Part shown: piece by piece, positions 17,346-31,222 of the stretch | How the letters are laid out: each line of letters opens with the position of its first letter | Position numbering within the stretch: position 1 is the stretch's first letter | Assembly (NCBI GenBank): GCA_036169595.1 | Contig: CM069767.1 | Coordinates: 3,583,501 to 3,647,500, forward strand | Length of the DNA: 64,000 nt | Direction: 5' to 3' | From: Dictyostelium firmibasis | Lineage: Eukaryota > Evosea > Eumycetozoa > Dictyosteliales > Dictyosteliaceae | Notes under the pieces: model-generated | Seen by the model: only the letters and a program-made list of their open reading frames with translations | What the model was told of the DNA's origin: nothing | Databases searched by the model: none | Translations under genes and position numbers: made by a program

Positions 17346-17881
17346 TATAAACCATTACCATCAAAAATGAATAGTCTTCCAAAATTAAAAGGTTGTTCAA
17401 ATATTATTAACTCAAATAAACCACTCTTTAATAATTGTAAAATTGATTTTATAAAATTGATTCATTTTCATTTCAATTTAACAAACAATTTACATCAAAT
17501 GAAATCTATTTAAATGTTTGTGATCATAACTATTAACAATTATCAATATAGAGAATTAAATAAAAGATTATTTTTTATTTTAAATGCTAAAAATATAATC
17601 TTTTTTTTTTTTAAAATATAAATAAAAAGCGAGAGATAATAAAAAAAAAAAAAAATTTTAAGGGTGAAACAGATAATTCAAAAAACTTTCTAAAAATTAA
17701 AATGACTTTTTTTTTCTTTTTTTTTTTTTTTTTTCTTTTTTTAGCTCCTAAAAAAAAAAAATAAATAAAATAAAAAAAATTAATTCCCAGTGAAATAATG
17801 AACCACTAAAATTTTTATTAAAAAGTTTGAAAGAAATTTAGTTTGTATATAATTATCAACCATCTTAATTATTTTTATTTT

Positions 17882-17922
<41 letters not shown>

Positions 17923-18000
17923 TTTGACAAAAAAACTTTAATTTTTTATTTTTTTTTTTTTTTTTTTCAAGTTAAAATTTTTTAAATAAAAAAAAAAAAA

Positions 18001-19717
<1,717 letters not shown>

Positions 19718-19948
19718 AATTTAAATTTTAAAATAATAACAATAAAAATAATAATAAAAATAAATTTTTAATTAACCTTTTGTAAAAAAAAAAAAAATCA
19801 AAAAAAAAAAAAAAAATTATTCATTTAAATTTAAAATTTCAAAGGGAATATATATATATATATATATATTTAGTTTATATTATAAAATTTTATATACAAA
19901 AGATAATTTTAATTTTTATTATAATATATTCAAATAATTTAATATTTT

Positions 19949-20216
19949 TTATAAACATATAAAGGGATTGACAATAATTTTAGTTAATGTGGATATATCA
20001 GTTGTTGAGATTTGATTTTTATCAAAACCAATAGATGAACTTGTATTAAGGTTTACATTTTTATCTATTATTTTTTTATTATTATAATTAAAGTTTATTA
20101 TGTTTTCTGCAAATTTTACATTTTTAATTAGTATTTTTTTTTTTTTTAAAAATTTTTTTTTTTTTTTTTTTTTTGAAAAATAAATTAACATTTTTTATAA
20201 ACTTACTCAATATCAT
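19949..20216 (-). CDS. Small protein, 55 residues, two exons
   Basis: Exon 1 is 20216-20207 (ATG ATA TTG A) and exon 2 is 20106-19949. The donor is a perfect GTAAGT, the acceptor TTTGCAG, and the joined phases (10 + 158 bases) close on TAA after 55 residues. The product starts MILKNIINFNYNNKK, contains TSSSIGFDKNQISTTD, and ends in a hydrophobic tail, KIIVNPFICL. An unspliced 80-codon frame through the same region would translate a poly-Lys intron and is less credible. No domain is recognised. It lies tail to tail with the S28 peptidase gene, 231 bases from its stop. A short exon with consensus splice sites and a non-repetitive second exon are the only evidence, so it is a prediction. Confidence 0.55.
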
Positions 20217-21137
20217 TTTTGTTTTATATATATTTATAAATTTTTAAAAAAATAATTAAAAAATAATAATAGTACTCTATTTTTTATTTATAATAATAAT
20301 AATAAAATATATATAAACAAAAAAATTATTTTTAATTTAAATAGTAAAAAAAAAAAAATTAAATTATTTTAAAAATAATATTAAAATTTACATATATATA
20401 AAAAATAGTAATAATAATAAAATTATTATTACAATAAAAAATATCATCATCAACCTCATAATTTAAAATTTCACATATTTCAAATATTTAAATCTTTACT
20501 ACCCACATTCTTTAAAAATAAATCAAACAATCTTAGTTTATAAAAAAAAAAAATAAAAAAAAAAAAAAAACATAAAAAAATAAAAATATAAAAATTTAAA
20601 AATATAAAAATAAAAAAAAAAAAAATAAAAAAAACAAGTAATACATAAACAATAATATTAATAATGGTATATAAAATTAAAAAACCATAAAACTAGTTAT
20701 ATTTTTTTTAAAATTTATTATTATAATATTGGTATTAAAATCTTATACACAAAAGTAATTTTTTTTTTTTATTTTGAAAAAAAAAAAAAAAAAAATCTTA
20801 TAATAGAATAAGTTATAAATGTTACCACATATGTATGTGTGGGTTATCTTTGTTGTTTTTTTAGTGTGCTAGATATTTTTATATTAATAGGGTGTATGAA
20901 AAATGAAATTGGAATTAAAAACAGTGCTTGTGGGATTGGGGTGGTATTTTTTTTTATTGTAAATACTATTAGAATTCTTTATGGTTATAGAAGGTTGGAA
21001 AAGTGGTTATTTTTAAATTCAACAATTTCTCTAAAATTAAAATTGAAATTGTTGTTGCTAAAATTAGATTTTTTTTTTTAATTAAAAAACAAATTTACAT
21101 TTTGTAGATATATTTAATAATTTACATTTATGTAAAT
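20217..21137. other. Intergenic, divergent promoter region
   Basis: A/T homopolymers dominate to about 20800. Between 20820 and 21090 the sequence is richer in G and has a frame with two hydrophobic stretches but no ATG. It may be a decayed gene fragment, but I could not support a call. It forms the 5' flank of both the 55-residue gene and the first Erf4-like gene. Confidence 0.5.
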
Positions 21138-22496
<1,359 letters not shown>

Positions 22497-22663
22497 ATTA
22501 AAAAATATTATTAAAAAAATAATAAAAATTTAAATAATTAATTATAATTTTTTTATTTTTTTTTTAGTTTATGAATTTTTGTTGAAAAAATGAATTGAGG
22601 AATTTGTGTGTTGTGGGTTATTAAGAATTTTAAAAAAAAAAAAAAAATTATTATTATACAACA

Positions 22664-22874
22664 ATGGAAAGTAATATTATAAATTGGATTCATAATAGTA
22701 ATGAATTATTATCTGGTATTTTATTTATATTATCAAACAATGGATTTTATATATCAAAGTCAAGTTTAAGAAAACTTTGTAAATCACCAAATAAAATGTA
22801 ATTAAAAAAAATACATAAATTAATATTTTATTTTTTTAAAAAAAATATACATAAAACTTATAATTATACCTTTG

Positions 22875-22924
<50 letters not shown>

Positions 22925-23751
22925 AAATATAATTTAGAAATTGAAAATTATTTAATTTTAAAAAATGAATTTGAGAATTATTATTTTAGTACCTCTGATA
23001 AAAGTGAAGAAATAACATTATTTGATTTAGATTTTATTAAAGATAGAGGTAAATTTCAAGCTAGTAATATAATAAATACAATAATAATCAATAATATATG
23101 CATAAACCAAAAACATATAATTCAAGTAAAAGAAGAATGTAGATTATGTCCAGGTTGTACTTTATATGAATTAATACCAAAAAAATCAAATAATTATTTT
23201 GATAAGAAAATACCATTAGAATTATCTCACATTATTTCAAGTAGTCAATATATTGAATTTATTCAATCTATTAATAGTGTATACAATGGTTATTGGATAT
23301 TTCTTTTTATTTTTTTATTTTCAACCATAGGTTTAATTATTTATTTATTATTATTAAAAAACAACTATTTACCTAACCATTCTTGGATTTTTATAGTGGT
23401 TCTATCATCCATCAGTTTTTTATTTATTATATTTCAATTTTTTTATTCACATTTAATCAGGGTAATTTTTTTTTTTTTTTTTATAAATCTCCAAAAATAC
23501 TAATTTTTTTTTTTTTTTTTTTTTTAAAAAAAAAGTATATAATAATTAAAAATAAAATAAAAACATTTAATAAAAAGTTAATATTTCAAATGAACTATAA
23601 TGAATTTCATAAATTCATTGAATTTAAATTAATTAGGAAAAAGAAAAAATTTATTCAAACAAACGATAAAATAACCATGGAATTTGTTTATTATCCTAGA
23701 AATTCAATTAATAATAATAACAATAATAGTATAAATGAATATACTTTGTAA
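22664..23751 (+). CDS. Membrane protein of the tandem trio, copy 2; first intron lacks an AG
   Basis: By alignment with its neighbours the exons are 22664-22797, about 22921-23461 and 23536-23751, about 296 residues. It has the same parts: NIINWIHNSNELLSGILFIL, a core starting IPLELSHIISSSQYIEF, then IQSINSVYNGYW, two hydrophobic spans, and the tail ending KKKKFIQTNDKITMEFVYY. A Cys cluster, ECRLCPGC, precedes the core and is absent from the other copies. The phase and length of exon 2 fit if it begins right after a 44-base A run, but no AG precedes that point. The first AG downstream (in AATTTAG) shifts the frame into an early stop. The copy is either a recent pseudogene or intact with bases miscounted in the homopolymer. 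The coding exons themselves are open. Confidence 0.65.
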
Positions 23752-23807
23752 TAATCATTAGTAATAAAAACAATATGATTTGTTTTTATATTATAATATA
23801 TCAGGTT

Positions 23808-23851
<44 letters not shown>

Positions 23852-23964
23852 CCCTTCTCTATTTTTACCTTTTTTACCTTTTTTTTTTTTATTTTTTTTT
23901 TTTTAGTTTCCTCTCTTCATTTCTTCATATACTTTATGTTTTAAAATAAATATAATTATAAATT

Positions 23965-24761
23965 ATGGAAAGTAATCTAATTACTTGGTTAAATAACTGT
24001 TCTCAAGAATTAGTTGATTCAGTTTTAACACTATCAAATAATAGATATTTTATTTCACAAAAGAATTTAGAAGACTTCACAATCGAACAAATGTAAGATA
24101 TTTTTTAAAAAAAATAAAATAAAATAAAATAAAATAAAAAAAAGAATAATAAAATTTTAATTTTAAAAAAAAAAATTATAAAAATAAAATTTAGATTTAC
24201 ATATTCTATAAGTGTTGAACAATATAATACTATAAAAAATGGAGTTGAAGCATTAGAAATTATAAATGATGATTTTGATCAAAGAGGAACAAAAGTTGAA
24301 ATTATATTTCACTATGATGGATTAAATGGTTTAAATAAATGGTATAAAGAATCAATAAGAAAAATAATATCAAATAATATTAGTTTAAATACAGATTATG
24401 TTATTATCAACAATACATTGATAAAAGAAATTGAACCAAAAAGCAGAAAAGTTTATTTTAATCCAATTCCTCCAATAGAGATTTCTCACTTATTATCGGA
24501 TGATAAATACCAAGATTTTATTTTTTCTTTAAATAGATCATATGGTCCATATTGGTATTTTTGTTCTGCCTTAATTTGCTTTGGTTTGGCAATTTTATTC
24601 TTTTTCTCTTTTATTTTTATTAGTATGGCAGTTGCTTACTCATTATTATTTATTTTTGGTATTGCAAGTGTATCTTTGGGTATTTTTTCATTTGTATATG
24701 TTAAATCATTAAGAGTAAGTAGAACACAATTCATTAAAAAAAATATTTAAGTTACTATACT

Positions 24762-24804
<43 letters not shown>

Positions 24805-25014
24805 GTTGAAAAAACAAAAAAGTATAATATTATTAAGAAAAAAATTATTAAATTTAATAGACTATTGGAATCTAGTCAAATCCCTTTGCATTTTAGATTC
24901 CTAAGAAAGGAAACAAATTTCCCTCAAACAGATGATAATCTTACAATGGAAGTTTATTATGATTTTATGAAGAATAACGATTTTCAACAATTTTTATCTT
25001 CAACAACTGTTTAA
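23965..25014 (+). CDS. Membrane protein of the tandem trio, copy 3
   Basis: Three exons: 23965-24092, 24195-24714 and 24823-25014, giving 279 residues. It is the most compact copy and has no Asn run, so it shows the family core best. The core comprises NLITWLNNCSQELVDSVLTL, a middle section of about 90 residues, and IPPIEISHLLSDDKYQDFIF. These are followed by SLNRSYGPYWYF, a hydrophobic hairpin (about residues 165-215), and a tail with IIKFNRLLESSQIPLHFRF and TNFPQTDDNLTMEVYY. All three introns sit at the same places and phases as in copies 1 and 2. No signal peptide is present, so both ends probably face the cytosol with the hairpin in a membrane. The suggested relation to Erf4/Golgin-A7 is as for copy 1 and remains unproven. 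Confidence 0.85.
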
Positions 25015-25615
25015 ATTGAAATAAAATAATTTTATATTTATAAACATAAAAATAAATAATAAATTTAAAAATTGTTGATAAAAAATTTAAAAAAAACCGA
25101 GATTCTAGAAAATGGTTTCAATTTTTGATACCATTAGCTAAGTCTCTTTTTTTTTTTTTTAAATATTTTAAATATAACTATAATAAAAAGAAACAAGGAA
25201 AATTACATATCACCAAAATTTGATCAAAATAAAAGAAAAAAAAATAAAAAAAAATCCTCACATTGAGTGTGTTTTTTGACAAAAAAAAAAAAAAAAAGAA
25301 AAGAAAAAAAATAAAAAAATAATAAATCATAATTGATGATGGAAAAAAAAATGAACAAAACAATTTTATGAATGTTGTTGAAATACATTTTGATCAATGA
25401 ATTAAAAAAAACAAAAAAATAAAAATTAAAAAATTAAAAAAAAAAAATAAAAATAAAAATAAAAAATTTACGTTATCAGCATTTTAATATTGGAAAAAAA
25501 AAAAATTTGAAAAAAAAAAGAGAAAAAAAAATTGAAAATTTTTTTGTGGTGCTCGTTTAAAATTTTTTTTTTTTTACGCTTAGTGCTTTTCCTTTCCTTA
25601 TCATATCAATCTAAA
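25015..25615. promoter_or_regulatory. rps17 promoter region with a pyrimidine-rich leader
   Basis: 601 bases separate the third trio gene from rps17. Most is A/T homopolymer. Just before the start, 25577-25600 reads CGCTTAGTGCTTTTCCTTTC, a pyrimidine-rich mixed C/T stretch resembling the 5' terminal oligopyrimidine leaders of ribosomal protein mRNAs in other eukaryotes. Whether it marks the transcription start is inference. Confidence 0.4.
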
Positions 25616-26309
25616 ATGGTATGTATACTATGTGATTTTAGATTTTAAAAGGTCATGCTATTTTTTTTATTGAATCAATCTTTCAATAAAAGATAAGATT
25701 TTATAAGAAATAGTTATGATAAAAAATTTGGAATCAATATAATTAACCCAATCAATCATCATCAATCTCATAACTATAGGGTCGTGTTAGAACAAAGACA
25801 ATCAAAAGAGCTTCCAAACTCCTCATTGAGAAGCATTACCCAAGACTTACCAATGACTTCGACACTAACAAGAGAACTTGCGATAAACTCGCCAAGATCC
25901 CATCAAAACGTTTAAGAAACAAGATTGCTGGTTGTAAGTAGATAATAAAAAAAAAAAAAATACAAAACAAGAATAAAATTAACATTGAATTCATAGTCTG
26001 TACCCATTTAATGAGACGTATTGCTAATGGTCCAGTCCGTGGTATTTCTTACAAATTACAAGAAGAAGAAAGAGAAAAGAGAGATAACTACGTTCCAAAT
26101 GAATCAGCCATCAAAACCAACGAAGTTAAAATCGATCGTGATGTTGAGGAAATGCTTAAATCTACTTTGGACTTCCCAGCCAACTCTCGTAAGTTTTGTT
26201 TTAAATATAAAACCTTAAAAACAACTATTAACCAATATTATTTTTTATTACAGAAATCGTTGTCGTTGATCAAAAGAGATTCAACAAAAACAAAAAATCA
26301 AACAAATAA
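25616..26309 (+). CDS. rps17: 40S ribosomal protein S17 (eS17)
   Basis: Four exons: 25616-25618 (the ATG alone), 25780-25933, 25997-26188 and 26254-26309, giving 134 residues. The protein runs [20 protein letters not shown], then a segment with [40 protein letters not shown], and the tail [18 protein letters not shown]. This matches eukaryotic eS17 along its whole length, including the internal RIxxGPVRGIS signature, and agrees with the usual 130-140 residues. It is a structural protein of the small cytosolic subunit. Codon use is richer in C-ending codons (AAC, TTC, GTC) than in neighbouring genes, as expected for a highly expressed gene. The first intron interrupts right after the start codon. 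It ends 176 bases before the stop of the convergent reductase gene. Confidence 0.96.
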
Positions 26310-26484
26310 ACGTCAGATTGTTGATTATATAGAAAATTGTGTTTTTTTTTATTTTATAGCGCAGGTTATTTAGAATATTTTTAAATTAGTAGATTTTTTT
26401 TCTAATAGTAGAAAATAGGGTTGGTTTAACCAATTTTTTTTTTACTTGTTTTATATTTTTAAAAAAAAAAAGATAAAAAAAATT

Positions 26485-29400
26485 TTAAATTCTAAACAGT
26501 TTATTATTTTTATTTAATTGTGTTGGTAATTTATTACCAGGGAATAATATTTGTTCGAAAATATTTAAATTATTTAAAAATTGAATAAATGGATAGAAAG
26601 AGTGGTTCATCGTTAACATTTTAGACCATGATTTTATATCCATACCTTTATCATCACCAAATTCATTTTTAAATAATGACATCAACGACTCTGGGTTTGG
26701 TGTAAAGTATGAGTATATTCTAGTTGTTGTAAAGTTTGAGTTTTCTTTTTTATAGTTGCTTATGAAATTAAAAACGAATTGGTCGATTGGTGTTATGTCA
26801 GTTTTAATTGATTCTGGTAATAATGGATATGAATTAAATTTTCTGCAAGTATCAAATAATTTATTCAAATAGTTTGAATATTGAATATTTGGTGTTGTAT
26901 AGTCGCCATCAATAGTTGGACATATCATCGCTGGTCTGTGAATGACTAATTTTTCGGCCAAGTTAAAATTTGAAACTATATATTCTGATAGCCATTTAGA
27001 TTGTGCATATCCACCATATATTATCTGATCATCTTTATCGCCACCATCAATAACTGATTGATTTAAATCATTAAGAGTTGCTTTAGTGTTTTCTTTTTCC
27101 CAATATTTAGAATTTGATAAAATTGTTGATAATGTTGAAATGTAGTGTAATTTTGAGAATTTATAACCACTATTATTAGTAACCAAATCATTTATAAAAT
27201 ATAATAAATAATAGATTGATTTAATATTATCTTTAATCATTTCATCAAATGGTAAATTCATATCAACTTTTGCTGCACAATGAATAATTTTTGAAATGTT
27301 TGAGTTGACACAGAGATCTTGATATTCTGATTCATTTATATCAAATTTAATTTTGCCAATATCACCTTTTAATATAATAATTCTATCTGAATTTTTTAAA
27401 TTTAATTTATCTAAAATTTCATTTAGTTTCTGAATATTTCTAACCAATAAATAAATTTTAACATTTTTAAATTCATCATCATTACTATCGATTATATGTT
27501 TAAATATATTTAAACCAATAAAACCAGTTACACCAGTTATTAATATGTTGTTTTTAGAAAGAGTTGATGGAATTGTTGATTTAATAGATTCAAAATTTTT
27601 GTAGGTTGCAGGTTGTTGATTTATATTATTATTATTAAAGTTTAATAAAAATGATTTTAGATCAAAAATTGATTTAAAACCAAATTCATTATTTAATTCT
27701 TGACTATTCAATGACAATATAATATTATCAATAGATTTTAAATTATAAATATGAAATACGGTGAGGATAATACCAAATTTAGATCTAGCCAATTCAATTA
27801 TTTGCATACATTGGATTGACGTCATACCATAGTTTGAAATTAAATCTTGGTGAGGTTCTATAGAATCATTTAATAAAATTGTGCTAAAAACATTGATTAA
27901 ATTTGATTTTAAGAGTGATTGATTGTTTTCATCATGATTCATTTGTTCATTTGAAGATTGTTGTTTAATAGTTGGAATCGGTAATTGAAATTTATCAATT
28001 TTTTCATTTTTATTCAAAGGAAAAGATTTCAAAACAATGAAGTATTGTGGTATCATATACTTGGGTAAAGTTTTTGAAAGGAATTCTTTTAATATATTTG
28101 AAATTAAATTTGAGTTTGTGGAGAATGATTTAACCAATTCAATATCATCAACGCTAGAATCATTATTTAATTTACAAGATAACGGTTTTTCCTTCACTAT
28201 TAAATATGCAATCAATGCTTTGTTACTACCTACTAATTTAACATCACATATTGCTTGATGAACTAAATGATGATTCTCTAATGTCTTTGAAATTTCATCT
28301 AATTCAATTCTTGAGCCATGCAATTTTATTTGGTTATCAATTCTTCCTCTAAATTCTATAGATTCTTTACCACTATTTGAATCTATCCCAATTAATTTAC
28401 CCCAATCACCGGTTTTGAACATTCTTGTACCAATAGAATTATTTATAAATGGGTCTAATAGAAAGGATTGGTCGGTTTGTTTTTTATTTTTAAAATATTC
28501 CAATGCCACACCATCGCCACTTATATAAATTTCACCTTCGGAGCCAATGGTTTTAATTGGTAACTTTGTTTCTTCATCCAATAGATATATAGATAATCCT
28601 GGTACTAAATCACCCAATGATAATAGATCAATATCATCTCGAGGATCTTCACCATCTCTTTTATAAATTAAATTGGTAGTTGTACAAACTGTTACCTCTG
28701 TTGGACCATAAACATTAATAATATTTAATTTCTTTCTCCATTGTTTTAAAACGCTAATTGGACATTTTTCACCACCAATTACAAATGTTTCCAAAGGTGA
28801 AGATTTAGGATCAAATGCATTAATTGAAAGTAATGATAAAAATGATGGAGAAATCATTGCAGCTGTAATCTTATTTAATGAAACATGATCCAAAAATGAA
28901 ATGCTAGAACCTCTAATTAATTGGGCATCACTAAAGGTTTTTGGAATTAATAATGTACATCCACCAACTAAAGATGTTCCGATTTCTGAAAGACTTGCAT
29001 CAAAACAAATTGGTAATGATTGTAATAGTCTCGTATGTTGTTTTATAAATTTAAATGCTTTAATTTGATGTTTCAAAAATGGTGCAATTCCTCTATGAGA
29101 GCATAGAACACCTTTTGGATTACCAGTTGAACCACTTGTATAAACTAAATAAGCTGGGTCATTTATATTACTATTTACTTTTTGTTTAAGTTCTACTTCA
29201 TTTTTTAATTCTAAAACTTTATCAACTAATGAATTATTAATTTCTTTACCATTAAATAAACAATCTAAACAAATGATAGTTTTATTCTTAAATAATTCTT
29301 CATTATTACTATTGTGATTATTGTGAGTGGTTATAATTATATTACAATCTGAATGATTCAACATATAAATTAACCTATCATTTGGATATGTTGTATCTAG

Positions 29401-29510
29401 TGGTAAATAAATTAAATTTAATTTAAAAATTGATAAAATTGAAATAATCAATTGAAATGAATGATTTTGATATACTCCAATTATAATTTTATTATTATTA
29501 TTATTATTAA

Positions 29511-29582
<72 letters not shown>

Positions 29583-29787
29583 GATTATTATTATTATTTT
29601 GTTGATTTATTATATTTAATAGGTGGTTTGATAAATAATTCGAAATTTTATTCAAATTCTTAAAAGATAAACATTCATTTTGGTTATTATCAGAACCAAT
29701 TGGCTTTACATATTCCAAAGCACTATGGTCGCTACCATTATATTTGTTTAATAAATTAATAAACGATTCAAAATAAATGTGCTCCAT
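26485..29787 (-). CDS. Stand-alone adenylation-carrier-reductase enzyme (NRPS-like / alpha-aminoadipate reductase type)
   Basis: One exon of 1100 codons. The adenylation domain (about 1-610) has YTSGSTGNPKG near residue 218, FDASLSEIGTSL, YGPTEVTVC, TGDWG and FRGRIDNQIKLHGSRIE. A carrier domain (about 620-700) carries GMTSIQ with the Ser (about 656) that would take phosphopantetheine. A thioester-reductase Rossmann domain (about 740-1060) has NILITGVTGFIGLNIF and the YxxxK pair in YAQSKW (about 927). This A-T-R order activates an acid, tethers it as a thioester and releases it reductively as aldehyde or alcohol, as in Lys2 and carboxylic acid reductases. There is no condensation domain. The Asp of FDAS, which contacts the amino group in amino-acid-activating domains, suggests an amino acid substrate. 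An Asn run (about residues 66-99) interrupts the N terminus. The product is unknown. Confidence 0.9.
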
Positions 29788-30061
29788 TTTGAATGATTAT
29801 TTTATAAAAAAAAAAAGTATTGTAAAAAAATTAAAAAAATAAAATAAAAAAATAAAATAAAAAAATAAAAATTGCATAAAACAAAGAAAAATATTTTATT
29901 TAAAAAAAAAATTTAAAAAAAAAAAGCTTGACACAGATTTTATTCTTGTTTATATTTTATTTATTATTTATTTTATAAAATTTTTTTTTTTCTTCAGAGA
30001 TCAATCTAATTGCATTCATTAATATTATAAAAAAAAAAAGAAAAAAGGAAAAAAAAAAAAA

Positions 30062-30108
<47 letters not shown>

Positions 30109-30351
30109 GTGAAAACGAAAAAACAATAATTTCGAAAAAAAAAAAATAAAAAATAAAAAATACTCATTTTTTTTCATTCTCATATAAAAGATTTCAACAG
30201 GTTTTGCATTATCAAAAACTAAAATAGTAATAATAAAAAGTTGATAAAACAATATAGTGGATATATTTAAATATTACTATTTAAAGAGTAAAACAAAAAA
30301 ACCCATAAAACACAAATCAAAAAATTTAGTAAAAGAAATATAAAAAATAAA
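29788..30351. other. Divergent promoter between the reductase and mitochondrial L30 genes
   Basis: 564 bases of A/T-rich DNA include a 50-base A run (about 30060-30106). A bidirectional promoter is implied by the head-to-head gene order. The sequence just upstream of the L30 start contains AACCCATAAAA (30299-30309), which could be promoter or leader. No gene was seen here. Confidence 0.5.
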
Positions 30352-30793
30352 ATGGCAGCACCAACCAAAGCTATTTCAAGCATTATGCAAACACAATTAA
30401 AGAGACAAGTTTTTAGAGGTATCCCACATAACATTTTAACACAATTTCAAGAAAGTACAATTCAAAGTTTCCCATTAAATTTCATTAGTTCATTACCAGC
30501 CGCACCATCTGGTGTTATTAAAATCACACTCACCAAAAGTGGAAATCGTGGTGTACCAACTCACATGAAAGGAACAATCAATGCCTTAGGTTTAAAGAAA
30601 ATTCATCATTATATGTACCATAAAAACACTCCAGAAATTAGAGGAATGATTCATAAAGTAATATAATCTTTTTTTTTTTTTTTTTTTTATTCCATGAAAC
30701 ACACCTAATAGTTAGTTTCTAACTTTTTTTTTTTTTTTACACATATAGCTAAGACAATATGTTAAAGTCGAAGAAATCCCAATTAATAATTAA
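30352..30793 (+). CDS. mrpl30: Mitochondrial large-subunit ribosomal protein L30 (uL30m)
   Basis: Exon 1 is 30352-30657 and exon 2 is 30749-30793. The donor GTAATA and acceptor ATATAG keep the phase, giving 116 residues. The N-terminal 50 residues are basic and hydroxylated (TKAISSIMQTQLKRQVFRG), as in a mitochondrial targeting sequence. The L30 fold follows: VIKITLTKSGNRGVPTHMKG, then ALGLKKIHHYMYHKNTPEIR, GMIHK, and LRQYVKVEEI. The pattern LGLKKI, a spacer, TPEIRGMIxKV and VRVEE is the hallmark of bacterial and mitochondrial L30. The cytosolic L7/L30 proteins are much longer. It should be assembled into the large mitochondrial ribosomal subunit. The second exon encodes only 14 residues but supplies the conserved closing strand. 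Confidence 0.9.
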
Positions 30794-30847
30794 AAAAATT
30801 TATACATAAAAAAAATAAAAAAAAGAATTAAGAAAAAAAGTAACTTT

Positions 30848-30891
<44 letters not shown>

Positions 30892-31189
30892 AAAGAAAGA
30901 ATGTCTTATATTTATTTATATTCATATTTTACTACTTGTTATTATATTTATATTGTTTCTTTTAAAACATATTTTTAATATATTTTAAAAAAAGCAAAAA
31001 AAAAAAGATACATCGGATTAATTTTAAATTTTTTTATGAAAAAAAAGGAAATTATACAATATTACTATTATTATTATTGTTTGATTTTTTTTGTTGTTTT
31101 TTTTTGTTGTTTTTTTTGTTTTTTTTTTTTTAATGTTATCAATTTTTGTTTCAAAATTATTGGCTTTTTTTAATTTTTAGTTTTAATAA

Positions 31190-31218
<29 letters not shown>
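30794..31218. other. Convergent 3' flanks
   Basis: 425 bases of homopolymer-rich DNA lie between the stops of the L30 gene and the opposing transporter gene. Several T runs of 20 bases or more are present. No gene or structured element was seen. Confidence 0.6.

Positions 31219-31222
<4 letters not shown>

Larger units (their letters stand above)
16638..18000. other. Intergenic region with a large inverted repeat
   Basis: 1.36 kb lie between two plus-strand genes. The left part is unusually free of homopolymers and contains the 26-bp inverted repeat (17212-17282) and a 16-bp palindrome (17330-17345). A 48-codon frame (17367-17513) is too short and isolated to call. The right part (17600-18000) is poly-T/poly-A promoter DNA of the peptidase gene. 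Confidence 0.55.

Noticed and set aside
17367-17513. A 48-codon open frame starting ATG in the 16638-18000 intergenic region
   Set aside because: It is short and Asn/Lys/Leu/Ile-rich, with no splice partner and no recognisable motif. A chance frame in A/T-rich DNA is as likely.
20839-21081. An 80-codon plus-strand frame with two hydrophobic stretches
   Set aside because: It opens on GTG rather than ATG, and no upstream exon was found. The composition is borderline, so it is mentioned only as possible decay.
30299-30309. AACCCATAAAA as a small-RNA upstream element
   Set aside because: It resembles the Dictyostelium small-RNA promoter consensus as I recall it. However, the mitochondrial L30 start follows within 45 bases, leaving no room for an RNA gene.
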